A stretch of DNA of 64,000 bases from an uncultured Haliea sp. (GTDB taxonomy: Bacteria; Pseudomonadota; Gammaproteobacteria; Pseudomonadales; Halieaceae), in the NCBI GenBank assembly GCA_947258585.1, contig CAMYIZ010000059.1:62001-126000 (forward strand), written 5' to 3'. Numbering within the stretch: position 1 is the stretch's first letter; each line of letters begins with the position of its first letter. The position numbers were made by a program, and so were the translations under genes. Of the stretch, positions 57,601 through 64,000 are shown one piece after another. The notes under the pieces were generated by a model. It made no database searches and was not told where the DNA came from. It saw nothing but the letters and a program-made list of their open reading frames with translations.

Positions 57601-58127
57601 ACCTGTACAAGCTGATGGCCTACAAGGACGAGTACGAAGTGGCCCGGCTGTATACCGACGGCGAGTTCCGCAAGCAGCTGGAGGCGACCTTCGAGGGCGA
57701 CTACAGTCTGCAGTTCCATCTCGCGCCGCCCATCTTCAGCCGCGGCCTGGACGAGCAGGGGCGGCCGCGCAAGCGTACCTTCGGGCCCTGGATGCTGCGG
57801 GCCTTTGCCCTGCTGGCACGCTTTCGCGGCTTGCGCGGTACCCGGCTTGATCCCTTCGGCTACCATCCGGACCGGCGCCAGGAGCGGGCCCTGATCGCGG
57901 ATTACCGGGCGCTGGTGAGCGAGTTGCTGGCGGGGCTGGCCCCCGCCAACTTCGACCTCGCCCTGGAGTTGGCCCGCCTGCCCGAGGAAGTGCGCGGCTA
58001 CGGGCCGGTCAAGGCGGATTCCGTGGCCCGTTACCAGCAGCAGCGGGGGGAGCTATTGCAGCGCTTCCACAACCCGGGAGGCGCTGTTCAGGTGCACGCT
58101 GCCGCGGGTAACGCCGTCGGCGCCTGA
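54615..58127 (+). CDS. Indolepyruvate ferredoxin oxidoreductase, fused (IorA-IorB type)
   Basis: 1170-aa fused 2-oxoacid:ferredoxin oxidoreductase that decarboxylates aryl or branched 2-ketoacids from amino-acid transamination to acyl-CoA, reducing ferredoxin. The order is pyrimidine-binding part (FISGYRGSPLGAYDQELWRA, INEDLAATAILGTQQ), TPP part (CAGCPHNTSTRVPEGSKALA, IGCHFMASWMDR, QMGGEGVNWVGKS), an iron-sulfur region at about residues 639-685 (NQAVCEGCGDCSVQSNCLSI, KDYSCVKGFCPSFV), the gamma-type domain (VAGIGGTGVVTVGALVTMAA, DFTGFAQKGGAVISHIRIG) and a C-terminal IOR-specific tail. Length and order match proteobacterial fused IORs. Regulation by the divergent Lrp-type protein is probable. 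Confidence 0.93.
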   Translation: MNQPATVPPLDTYELQDRYRRETGRVFLTGTQALVRLPMLQRALDRRQGLNTAGFISGYRGSPLGAYDQELWRAERFLRENNIEFLPAINEDLAATAILGTQQVETDSAREVDGVFSIWYGKGPGVDRSGDALKHGNAYGSSPHGGVLVIAGDDHGCVSSSMSHQSDVAFMAYFMPTLNPASVAEYIEYGLYGFALSRYSGTWVGFKAISETVESAASVALDYSREFAVPGDYQAPDYGLHYRWPDLPGPQVEARMVAKLEAVRAFARANPIDRAIYNIPDARFGIITTGKGHLDLMEALRLLGIDETRARELGIDIYKVGMVWPLETRGARAFLRGKDEVLVVEEKRGIIESELKEALYDYQSDKPSRMVGKYDEEGRPLVPWTGELSPALLAPIVAARITHEYPEVRFDDQLAALQARQVAVSVPTDVKRTPYFCAGCPHNTSTRVPEGSKALAGIGCHFMASWMDRNTESLIQMGGEGVNWVGKSRFTGNGHVFQNLGEGTYFHSGYMAIRQAVAAGTNITYKILFNDAVAMTGGQPVDGVITVPAIANQVRSEGVQRIAVMSDEPEKYTDKALFPAATSFHHRDELDAVQRELRETPGVTVLIYDQTCAAEKRRLRKKGAYPDPDRRMFINQAVCEGCGDCSVQSNCLSIYPVDTELGRKRKIDQSSCNKDYSCVKGFCPSFVSVLGGRLRRSSADPVSDELESRLAALPLPAEVDLRDNFNLLVAGIGGTGVVTVGALVTMAAHLEGKGASVLDFTGFAQKGGAVISHIRIGSSPAALNQVRIADGCADAVVACDIVVGTDPRAVRVLARERTRVLINHSEVPSGQFVRNRNADIRMREREAAITAAVGAERLHTVPANELMERILGNTVYANVFLLGHAWQQGLVPVSLAALEQALALNGVNVAENLQAFAWGRVAAVDADYVARVAGLVQVLSLPPRLEEIVEHRAGLLVQYQNESLARDYRDFVAAVKAGEQAVKPGSTALAEAVARNLYKLMAYKDEYEVARLYTDGEFRKQLEATFEGDYSLQFHLAPPIFSRGLDEQGRPRKRTFGPWMLRAFALLARFRGLRGTRLDPFGYHPDRRQERALIADYRALVSELLAGLAPANFDLALELARLPEEVRGYGPVKADSVARYQQQRGELLQRFHNPGGAVQVHAAAGNAVGA

Positions 58128-58165
58128 CACACTCGCCCGGGGGGCCGGTGCCGGCGCCAGCTGCC

Positions 58166-59131
58166 TCAGGCCGCCAGCAGGCGCTGCCGGGCCGCGGCGT
58201 ATTCCCGCTGCAGGCGCGCCACCAATTCCGCCGCGGGCAGGATCTCCCTGACCGCGCCGATGCCCTGGCCGCAGCCCCAGATATCCTTCCAGGCCTTGGC
58301 GTCGCTATTGCCGCCGGAGCCGAAATTCATCGCCGAAGGGTCGCTCTCAGGCAGCTTGTCCGGGTCCAGCCCCGCGGCCTCGATGGAGGGGCGCAGGTAG
58401 TTGCCGTGGATGCCGGTAAACAGGTTGCTGTAGACGATATCGGAGGCCCCGCAATCGACGATGGCCTGCTTGTAGGCCTGTTCGGCGTTGGCCTCCACGG
58501 TAGCGATGAAGGCGGAGCCGATGTAGCCGAGGTCGGCCCCCATGGCCTGGGCGGCGAGGATGGCATCGCCGGTGGCGATAGAGCCCGACAGCAGCAGCGG
58601 GCCGTCGAACCAGGCGCGGATTTCCTGCACCAGGGCAAAGGGCGAGATCGGCCCGGCGTGGCCGCCGGCACCGGAGGCGACCGCGATCAGGCCGTCCGCT
58701 CCCTTCTCGATGGCCTTGCGGGCAAAGCGGTTGTTGATGATGTCGTGCAGCACAATGCCGCCGTAGGAGTGCACGGCCTCGTTGACGAATTCCTTGGCCC
58801 CCAGCGAGGTGATCACGATCGGCACCTTGTACTTCACGCACAGCTCCAGGTCGTGCTGCAGGCGATCGTTGGAGCCGTGGACGATCTGGTTGACCGCAAA
58901 CGGTGCCGCCGGGGTGTCGGGATTGGCGGCGTCCCAGGCCGCGAGCTCGGAGGTGATCTGCTGCAGCCACTCCTCCAGCTTCTCCGCGGGGCGGGCATTC
59001 AGGGAAGGGAATGAACCGACGATACCGGCCTTGCACTGGGCGATCACCAGGTCCGGGTTGGAAATGATGAACATGGGGGCAGCAACGGCCGGCAGGCGCA
59101 GGCGGCCCTGGAGGGAGGCGGGAAGTGCCAT
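58166..59131 (-). CDS. Nitronate monooxygenase-like NAD(P)H-dependent flavin oxidoreductase
   Basis: 321-aa FMN enzyme of the nitronate monooxygenase / 2-nitropropane dioxygenase family, TIM barrel. Motifs: APMFIISNPDLVIAQCKAGI followed by VGSFPSLNAR, AVNQIVHGSNDRL, VASGAGGHAGPISPFALVQE and LLLSGSIATGDAILAAQAMG followed by ADLGYIGSAFIAT. It may oxidise propionate-3-nitronate or act as a quinone reductase; the sequence does not decide. The start is ATG 59131; the frame upstream to 59239 reads through the operator region and is non-coding. Divergent from a PadR regulator with tandem palindromes between. Confidence 0.87.
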   Translation of the reverse strand: MALPASLQGRLRLPAVAAPMFIISNPDLVIAQCKAGIVGSFPSLNARPAEKLEEWLQQITSELAAWDAANPDTPAAPFAVNQIVHGSNDRLQHDLELCVKYKVPIVITSLGAKEFVNEAVHSYGGIVLHDIINNRFARKAIEKGADGLIAVASGAGGHAGPISPFALVQEIRAWFDGPLLLSGSIATGDAILAAQAMGADLGYIGSAFIATVEANAEQAYKQAIVDCGASDIVYSNLFTGIHGNYLRPSIEAAGLDPDKLPESDPSAMNFGSGGNSDAKAWKDIWGCGQGIGAVREILPAAELVARLQREYAAARQRLLAA

Positions 59132-59168
59132 GGGGGTGGTCTCCGGGTAATTGTCAGGGGGCGATATG

Positions 59169-59210
59169 TGCAATTTATTGCATAAAGAAATTATATGCAA
59201 CCTTTTGCAT
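59169..59210. promoter_or_regulatory. Tandem PadR-type operators
   Basis: Two palindromes in the 137-bp divergent gap share the TGCAA/TTGCA core: TGCAATTTATTGCA (59169-59182, perfect) and ATGCAACCTTTTGCAT (59195-59210, perfect 6-bp arms with a 4-bp spacer). Their centres are 27 bp apart. ATGCA...TGCAT-type repeats are characteristic of PadR sites, and the padR-like gene starts 59 bp further on. Both flanking genes are probably repressed from here. Confidence 0.68.
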
Positions 59211-59268
59211 AAAAAAGGCGTCGGGAGTAAGCTGGACAAATTCGTTTACGAGGACGCCTGACACCGCC

Positions 59269-59820
59269 ATGGCCCTGTCCCACGCCATCATGACCGCCCT
59301 GCTGGAAGACGAGATGTCCGGCTATGAGTTGGCCAAGGCCTTCGATGTATCGCTGGGCCTGTTCTGGCGCGCCAGCCACCAGCAGATCTACCAGGAATTG
59401 CACAAACTGGCGGACAAGGGTTGGCTGCGGCGGCAGACCGTGCCCCAGGCCGGCAAGCCGGACAAGATCGTCTACGGCCTGACGGCCCCGGGACAGGAGG
59501 CCCTGGCGGACTGGGTGCTGGGCAGCGGCCGGGTACAGGAGGGCAAGGACGACCTGTTCGTCAAGCTGTACAACCTGGGGGAGGACAACGCCGCCCACCT
59601 GGCCGCTGAAGTGACCCAGCGTCGGGAGCAGATGATGCAGCGACTGTTTCTGTACGAACGGATCCGCCGCCGCCACTACGCCAGGCCAGAGACTCTCCCG
59701 GTGCGGCGCAAGGGTGTGTACCTGGCGCTGCTGGCGGGCATCCGCCAGGGCGAGCAGTTCCTGGCCTGGTGTGACGAGGCGCTGGCGATGCTGGCGACGG
59801 TGGGCAAGCCCGGCTCCTGA
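59269..59820 (+). CDS. PadR-family transcriptional regulator
   Basis: 183-aa PadR regulator, probably a repressor relieved by an aromatic or other toxic ligand. The winged HTH ALSHAIMTALLEDEMSGYEL with RASHQQIYQELHKLADKGWL is followed by the C-terminal dimerisation domain of the PadR_C type (GREEQMMQRLF-like segment RREQMMQRLFLYERIRRRHY). Start at ATG 59269; the open frame continues to 59125 but would translate the operators. It is divergent from the nitronate monooxygenase-like gene, its likely target. Confidence 0.9.
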   Translation: MALSHAIMTALLEDEMSGYELAKAFDVSLGLFWRASHQQIYQELHKLADKGWLRRQTVPQAGKPDKIVYGLTAPGQEALADWVLGSGRVQEGKDDLFVKLYNLGEDNAAHLAAEVTQRREQMMQRLFLYERIRRRHYARPETLPVRRKGVYLALLAGIRQGEQFLAWCDEALAMLATVGKPGS

Positions 59821-59839
59821 ATCCGGGCCCGTCTCCGGG

Positions 59840-60868
59840 TCAGTCTTCCCAGTTCAGGACGACCTTGCTGGCCTCGCCCGCGCTCATGACGTCGAAGCCC
59901 CGCTGGAAATCCCGATAGCCCATGCGGTGGGTGATCACCGGGGAGATATCCAGCCCCGACTCGATCATCACCGACATCTTGTACCAGGTCTCGTACATCT
60001 CGCGGCCGTAGATGCCTTTCAGGGTCAGCATGTTGAAGATCACCGTGTTCCAGTCGATGGCGGTGTTCTCGCTGGGAATGCCGAGCATGGCCACCTTGCC
60101 GCCGTGGCACATGTTGGCCAGCAGGTCGCGGAAGGCCTGGGGGTTGCCGGACATTTCCAGGCCGACGTCGAAGCCCTCATCCATGCCCAGTGATTGCTGC
60201 ACCTCGGCCAGGGTCTCGCGGGTCACGTTGACCGTGCGTGTCGCGCCCAGGGTGGCGGCCAGCTCCAGGCGCTTGTCGATCACATCAGTGATCACCACGT
60301 GGCGCGCACCGGCGTGGCGGCACACCGCCGCAGCCATGGCGCCGATGGGACCGGCCCCGGTGATCAGCACGTCCTCGCCGAGCAGGTCGTACTGCAGGGC
60401 GGTGTGCACCGCGTTGCCGAAGGGGTCGAACAGGGCGGCTACGTCGAGGTCGATGCCCGGGGAGTGCTCCCAGACATTGGACATGGGCAGGGCCATGTAC
60501 TCCGCGAAGGCTCCCGAGCGATCAACGCCGATGCCGCTGGTTTTCGCACAGAGATGGCGCCTGCCGGCCATGCAGTTGCGGCAGCGACCGCAGACCACGT
60601 GGCCCTCGCCGGAGACGATCTGCCCGGGGCGGAAATCAACCACGTTGGAGCCCACCTCGACTATCTCGCCGACGAACTCGTGGCCCACCACCATCGGTAC
60701 CGGGATGGTTTTCTGTGCCCAGGCATCCCAGTGGTAGATATGCATGTCGGTGCCGCAGATGGCAGTGCGCTTGACCTTGATCAGCACATCGTTGATGCCG
60801 ATTCGGGGCTCGGGTACATCCTCCAGCCAGAGTCCTTTGGTCGCTTCCTTTTTCACCAGCGCTTTCAT
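59840..60868 (-). CDS. tdh: L-threonine 3-dehydrogenase
   Basis: 342-aa zinc-dependent medium-chain dehydrogenase oxidising threonine to 2-amino-3-ketobutyrate with NAD+. Metal ligands sit at exactly the E. coli Tdh positions: catalytic Cys38, His63 and Glu64 ([25 protein letters not shown]), and structural Cys93, Cys96, Cys99, Cys107 ([18 protein letters not shown]). The NAD-binding [20 protein letters not shown] and a [12 protein letters not shown] segment are Tdh-like. No 2-amino-3-ketobutyrate CoA ligase (kbl) gene is adjacent. Divergent from an XRE-cupin regulator with an 89-bp shared promoter region. Confidence 0.93.
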   Translation of the reverse strand: MKALVKKEATKGLWLEDVPEPRIGINDVLIKVKRTAICGTDMHIYHWDAWAQKTIPVPMVVGHEFVGEIVEVGSNVVDFRPGQIVSGEGHVVCGRCRNCMAGRRHLCAKTSGIGVDRSGAFAEYMALPMSNVWEHSPGIDLDVAALFDPFGNAVHTALQYDLLGEDVLITGAGPIGAMAAAVCRHAGARHVVITDVIDKRLELAATLGATRTVNVTRETLAEVQQSLGMDEGFDVGLEMSGNPQAFRDLLANMCHGGKVAMLGIPSENTAIDWNTVIFNMLTLKGIYGREMYETWYKMSVMIESGLDISPVITHRMGYRDFQRGFDVMSAGEASKVVLNWED

Positions 60869-60929
60869 GTCAGATTCACCATTGTGGAAATATTCCGGTA
60901 TAGTAGATGCCACTTATCCTTCATACAAG

Positions 60930-60940
60930 AAGAAATTCTT
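60930..60940. promoter_or_regulatory. Palindromes in the tdh / XRE-cupin promoter region
   Basis: AAGAA-a-TTCTT (60930-60940) is a perfect 11-bp palindrome 18 bp before the regulator start. GGAA-ata-TTCC (60886-60896) is a second one nearer tdh. The sequence ATTGTGGAAA occurs twice in the 89-bp gap, at about 60881 and 60943. Any of these may be the XRE protein's operator. Confidence 0.35.
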
Positions 60941-60957
60941 TTATTGTGGAAAATGCC

Positions 60958-61530
60958 ATGTCCAAATCCGCCCTTGATCCCGCCAGCCGGGTGCTCTGTG
61001 AACGCGTGACCGAGCTGCGCCAGCACCACGGCTTCACTCTCGACCAGCTGGCAGCGGCATCAGGTGTCAGCCGCTCCATGCTGAGCCAGATCGAGCGCGG
61101 CCAGGCCAACCCGACTCTCGCGGTGACCTTCCGCATTGCCCAGGCCTTTGGCCTCAGTATAGGTGAACTGGTCGATGACCCGCTGGCCGGTGGCATGATC
61201 GAGGTGGTGCGGGGGGACGACCCGGCCAGCCTGTTCCGCGCCGACAGCGAATGCCAGATCCGCACCCTGTCGCCCCTGCACATGGAAAAGAGCGTCGAAT
61301 TCTACGAACTGCAGATCCAGCCCGGCGCCAGTCTCGACAGCTCGGCCCACTTCAGCGGCACCCGCGAACTGTTCACCGTGACCGCTGGCAAGGCGACCAT
61401 CGTCGCCGGCGGGACCGAATGCAAACTGGCGGCGGGTGATTCCGCGCACTACCGGGCCGATGTCGAGCACAGTATCCGCGCCACCGGCAAGGTGGCGCTG
61501 CAGGGCTACCTGGTGGTGACCTACAGATAG
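60958..61530 (+). CDS. XRE-family transcriptional regulator with C-terminal cupin domain
   Basis: 190-aa regulator. The N-terminal lambda-repressor-like HTH (LRQHHGFTLDQLAAASGVSR, SMLSQIERGQANPTLAVTFR) is joined to a cupin sensor domain at about residues 110-188 (EKSVEFYELQIQPGASLDSS, GTRELFTVTAGKATIVAGGT, KLAAGDSAHYRADVEHSI). Such proteins (PuuR/SutR-like) sense small amines, amino acids or sulfur compounds. ATG 60958 has GTGGA upstream. It is divergent from tdh, so it is the probable regulator of threonine breakdown. Confidence 0.88.
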   Translation: MSKSALDPASRVLCERVTELRQHHGFTLDQLAAASGVSRSMLSQIERGQANPTLAVTFRIAQAFGLSIGELVDDPLAGGMIEVVRGDDPASLFRADSECQIRTLSPLHMEKSVEFYELQIQPGASLDSSAHFSGTRELFTVTAGKATIVAGGTECKLAAGDSAHYRADVEHSIRATGKVALQGYLVVTYR

Positions 61531-61576
61531 CACGGCGCCGAATCCGGCGGCCGCAGGAGCCTGACAATTCAAACCC

Positions 61577-61603
61577 CCGTGCCCCGCCTGCACACGGGCA
61601 CGG
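61577..61603 (+). terminator. Hairpin downstream of XRE-cupin gene
   Basis: CCGTGCCC/GGGCACGG is an 8-bp perfect stem with an 11-base loop, 47 bp after the regulator stop codon. No T-run follows. The gap 61531-61676 also holds a TTATAC element near 61634 that may be the -10 of the SDR gene. Confidence 0.4.
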
Positions 61604-61676
61604 CCGCGGCAATGCATGGCCGCCGACGCCGTGTTATACCACCGGTTTCCCCCACGTTCCGACAGGAGAGGACACC

Positions 61677-62519
61677 ATGCAGGACCTGGATTTCAGCGGC
61701 AAGACAGTACTGGTCACCGGCGGCGGCGCCGGCATCGGCAGGGCGATCGCGGAGGCCTTTGCGGCGCGCGGCGCGGCGCTGGTAGTGGCCGAGATCGATC
61801 AACAGCGCTGCTCGGAACTGGAGGCGGCGCTGCCGGAGCAGGGGGTCGATGCCCTGGTGTCCTGCACCGATGTCTGCGACAGCGCCGCGGTGACCGCGCT
61901 GATGCAGCAGGTGCAGGACCGCTTCGGTGGCCTGGATGTGCTGGTCAACAACGTCGGCGACTTCCTCGGCATTATCAAGCCCTTTGCCGCCTGTACCGAC
62001 GAGGACCTGGAGCGCCTGTATGCGGTGAACCTGAAGCATATCTTCACCGTCACCCGGGCCGCCATTCCCCTGCTGCAGGCGCGCGGCAAGGGCGGCAGCA
62101 TCATCAGCATCTCCTCCATCGAAGCCTTCCGCGGCATCCCCATGGTCACAACCTACTGCGCCTTCAAGCACGCCATCACCGGCTTCACCCGCAGCCTGGC
62201 CCTGGAGCTGGGGCCGGACGGCATCCGGGTCAATGCCATCGCCCCGGAAACCACCGAGACCGCCCAGGTGCGGCCGTCCGAGCTGATCGCCCCGGAGCAC
62301 CAGGCGCACACCCGGCGCTGGATTCCGCTGGAGCGCTTCGGCACCCCGGAGGACGCGGCGGGCTGTGCTTTGTTCCTCGCCTCCGAGCTGTCGGCCTGGG
62401 TGACGGGCACCACCATCAATCTCGACGGCGGCGCGCTGGCGGCGGCGGGCTGGTACCGGGATCCGAATGACCTGTGGACCAATGTGCCGGTGGTGACCGG
62501 CAACGGCTTCAATTTCTAG
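61677..62519 (+). CDS. Short-chain dehydrogenase/reductase (SDR)
   Basis: 280-aa NAD(P)-dependent classical SDR oxidoreductase. Cofactor motif TGGGAGIGRAIA (residues 14-25), NNVG (91-94), and the catalytic Ser146 or Ser147 with Tyr160-x-x-x-Lys164 in GIPMVTTYCAFKHAITGF; C-terminal FLASELSAWVTGTTINLDGG. The C-terminal tail (WYRDPNDLWTNVPVVTGNGF) is longer than in most fatty-acid-type members. AGGAGAGG lies ahead of ATG 61677. Substrate unknown; its place between threonine and sarcosine genes suggests a hydroxy- or keto-acid step in amino-acid catabolism. Confidence 0.88.
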   Translation: MQDLDFSGKTVLVTGGGAGIGRAIAEAFAARGAALVVAEIDQQRCSELEAALPEQGVDALVSCTDVCDSAAVTALMQQVQDRFGGLDVLVNNVGDFLGIIKPFAACTDEDLERLYAVNLKHIFTVTRAAIPLLQARGKGGSIISISSIEAFRGIPMVTTYCAFKHAITGFTRSLALELGPDGIRVNAIAPETTETAQVRPSELIAPEHQAHTRRWIPLERFGTPEDAAGCALFLASELSAWVTGTTINLDGGALAAAGWYRDPNDLWTNVPVVTGNGFNF

Positions 62520-62678
62520 TCGGCTCCCGCAGTGATAACGGCGCGGGCGCTGTAATGCGCCGGCGCCATGCTTTAGTATTCTCCCCTCAGTATCGTCAGT
62601 CCAGCGCCCCGCAGCGGGTGGCGCGGCTGGCGCCGGCAGGGCAGGGGCCCTCGCCGCAACTCTCGCAGCCATGGCCCA

Positions 62679-63554
62679 ATGATGACCACGACAGAAACCA
62701 GCGCTCCCAGTGCCTATATCCTCTCCTTTCAGTGCCCTGACCGCCTCGGCGTGGTCGCCCACTACTCGCAGCTGTTCCTGCAGGCCGGCGCCTTTATCAC
62801 CGAGATTTCCAACTACAGCGACCCGGTGACCGCGACTTTCCACCTGCGCTGCGTGTTCGACGACCGCGCGATGACGATTTCCTACGAGGAATTCAGTGAG
62901 CGCTTTGCCGAGCTCGCCGCCGGGATGAACATGCAGTACCGCTTGCGGCCCGCGGCGGCCCTGCCGCGAGTCCTGCTGGCGGTATCGCGCTACGACCACT
63001 GCCTGGTGGCGTTGCTGACCAAGTGGCGGGCGGGGGCACTGCCGGCGGAGCTGGTCGGCGTGGTCAGCAACCACGAGGACTGCCGTAGCCAGGTCGAGTG
63101 GTACGGCCTGCCCTATCACTACCTGCCGGTGACGGCAGAGACCAAGCCGCAGCAGGAGGCGCAGATCCTGGCCCTGATCCGCGAGCAAAAGGTAGACCTG
63201 CTGGTACTGGCGCGCTACATGCAGATTCTGTCCGATGAGCTGTGCCGGCAGCTGGAGGGCAGGGCGATCAACATCCACCACTCCTTCCTGCCCGGTTTCA
63301 AGGGCGCCAAACCCTACCACCAGGCCTATGATCGCGGGGTCAAGGTGATCGGCGCCACCGCTCATTACGTCACCTCCGACCTCGACGAGGGCCCCATCAT
63401 TGCCCAGGAGGTGAAGGCCATCGACCACCAGGTGTCGGTGGAGCAGATGATCCATCTCGGCCACGACACCGAGGCCACCGCCCTGTCCCATGCCGTGCGC
63501 CTGCACTGCGAGGAGCGGGTGCAGCTGAACGGCCAGCGCACGGTGATTCTCTAG
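62679..63554 (+). CDS. purU: Formyltetrahydrofolate deformylase
   Basis: 291-aa PurU, hydrolysing 10-formyl-THF to formate and THF. The N-terminal ACT domain ([20 protein letters not shown], about residues 13-85) is followed by a formyltransferase-type domain (about 95-285) with [30 protein letters not shown] and the catalytic Asn198, His200 and Asp236 in [20 protein letters not shown] and [13 protein letters not shown]. It precedes sarcosine oxidase; PurU genes are regularly clustered with soxBDAG, since demethylation loads THF with one-carbon units that must be recycled. Confidence 0.95.
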   Translation: MMTTTETSAPSAYILSFQCPDRLGVVAHYSQLFLQAGAFITEISNYSDPVTATFHLRCVFDDRAMTISYEEFSERFAELAAGMNMQYRLRPAAALPRVLLAVSRYDHCLVALLTKWRAGALPAELVGVVSNHEDCRSQVEWYGLPYHYLPVTAETKPQQEAQILALIREQKVDLLVLARYMQILSDELCRQLEGRAINIHHSFLPGFKGAKPYHQAYDRGVKVIGATAHYVTSDLDEGPIIAQEVKAIDHQVSVEQMIHLGHDTEATALSHAVRLHCEERVQLNGQRTVIL

Positions 63555-63576
63555 TGGCTTTGCATTAGGCTCGCCC

Positions 63577-64000
63577 GTGGAGCGCTACTCTGCCTTTGCC
63601 CTGCTCAAGCACGCCCTCGGCGGACATCGCCACTGGCCGCAGGCCTGGCGCAGCCCAGAGCTGAAGTCGCAGTACGACGTGGTAATCATCGGCGGTGGCG
63701 GCCACGGCCTGGCCACGGCCTACTACCTGGCCAAGATCCACGGCATCAGCAATGTCGCGGTGCTGGAGAAGGGCTGGCTGGGGGGTGGCAACACCGGCCG
63801 CAACACCGCGGTCAGCCGCTCCAACTATTTCTATCCCGAGAGCACCCGTTTCTACGAGCATTCCCTGAAGGCCTACGAAGGCCTGGGGCGCGAGCTCAAT
63901 TTCAACATCATGCTGAGCCAGATCGGGATCATCAACCTGGCCTGCAGCCGCCACGAGCTGGAGATCTTCCGCCGCTGGGCCACCGCGATCCAGGTGCAGG
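63577..64000 (+). CDS. soxB: Sarcosine oxidase beta subunit, N-terminal part (runs off right edge)
   Basis: First 141 codons of an FAD/FMN amine oxidase subunit. Translation from GTG 63577 reads [20 protein letters not shown], then [20 protein letters not shown] (FAD-binding G-G-G-G-H-G), [20 protein letters not shown] and [18 protein letters not shown]. This is the SoxB opening of heterotetrameric sarcosine oxidases, which demethylate sarcosine (N-methylglycine) to glycine with transfer to THF. At the segment after NTGRNT most SoxB have TIIRSNYLWDES; here [12 protein letters not shown]. The gene starts 22 bp after purU, so the two are probably cotranscribed. Confidence 0.88.
   Translation, partial: MERYSAFALLKHALGGHRHWPQAWRSPELKSQYDVVIIGGGGHGLATAYYLAKIHGISNVAVLEKGWLGGGNTGRNTAVSRSNYFYPESTRFYEHSLKAYEGLGRELNFNIMLSQIGIINLACSRHELEIFRRWATAIQVQ

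Noticed and set aside
1..64000. Mobile elements, CRISPR arrays, tRNA or rRNA genes
   Set aside because: No transposase, integrase, spaced direct repeats, cloverleaf with CCA end or rRNA-like sequence was recognised. A tRNA scan and an Rfam search would be decisive.

Overview
The window is a GC-rich, densely coded stretch of a gammaproteobacterial chromosome. Gene content suggests a marine, Halieaceae/Cellvibrionales-like heterotroph: membrane-anchored FadE, Fe-superoxide dismutase, two TonB-dependent receptors, a cobalamin riboswitch, a sulfotransferase/DUF1214 pair and a fused indolepyruvate oxidoreductase. The taxonomic guess is inference. I see no rRNA, tRNA, CRISPR array, insertion sequence, phage gene or integrase. 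Both edges cut genes: an RND efflux permease at the left and a sarcosine oxidase beta subunit at the right.

Layout. 1-1.8 kb: RND permease and membrane fusion protein (minus). 2-4.3 kb: isochorismatase-like hydrolase facing an AbgT-family transporter. 4.3-4.9 kb: a remnant Fis-type helix-turn-helix and two excellent sigma-54 (-24/-12) promoters firing rightward. 4.9-11 kb: the operon they drive, coding for a CaiB-type CoA-transferase, an HMG-CoA-lyase-family enzyme and HyuA/HyuB. 11-14 kb: a class V aminotransferase with its divergent Lrp-type regulator, then sodB. 14.2-17.5 kb: fadE and a DUF2971 protein. 17.5-23.5 kb: a tightly overlapped four-gene minus-strand operon (membrane-anchored class III aminotransferase, PHP-GT4 fusion, phosphatidylserine decarboxylase, Mpo1-like membrane protein) that looks like an undescribed membrane-lipid pathway. 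23.6-31.5 kb: metY, a P2-type cation ATPase, a two-subunit molybdenum hydroxylase (IorA/IorB type) and a tandemly duplicated DMT transporter. 31.7-38.6 kb: sstT, a TonB receptor, a lytic transglycosylase-like protein and an M61-like peptidase.

38.7-44.9 kb: a Yip1 protein and a complete vitamin B12 acquisition operon (btuB-cobO-btuC-btuD-btuF, minus strand) under a cobalamin riboswitch whose leader ends in a hairpin covering the btuB ribosome-binding site. 45-50.6 kb: DUF501, XdhC and MocA-type molybdenum cofactor genes (probably serving the hydroxylase at 28 kb), DAHP synthase and a large zinc metalloprotease lipoprotein. 50.6-54 kb: a decayed gene start, a creatininase-family amidohydrolase and the sulfotransferase/DUF1214 pair. 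54-58 kb: indolepyruvate:ferredoxin oxidoreductase with a divergent Lrp-type regulator and a perfect palindrome between them. 58-64 kb: a nitronate monooxygenase-like enzyme with divergent PadR regulator and tandem operators, threonine dehydrogenase divergent from an XRE-cupin regulator, an SDR enzyme, purU and the start of soxB, a one-carbon/amino-acid catabolic neighbourhood.

The two most interesting regions are the 17.5-23.5 kb putative lipid operon and the sigma-54-controlled CoA-transferase/lyase/Hyu operon at 4.3-11 kb. Start codons were chosen by ribosome-binding site, overlap with the preceding gene and family length, and several differ from the longest open frame.
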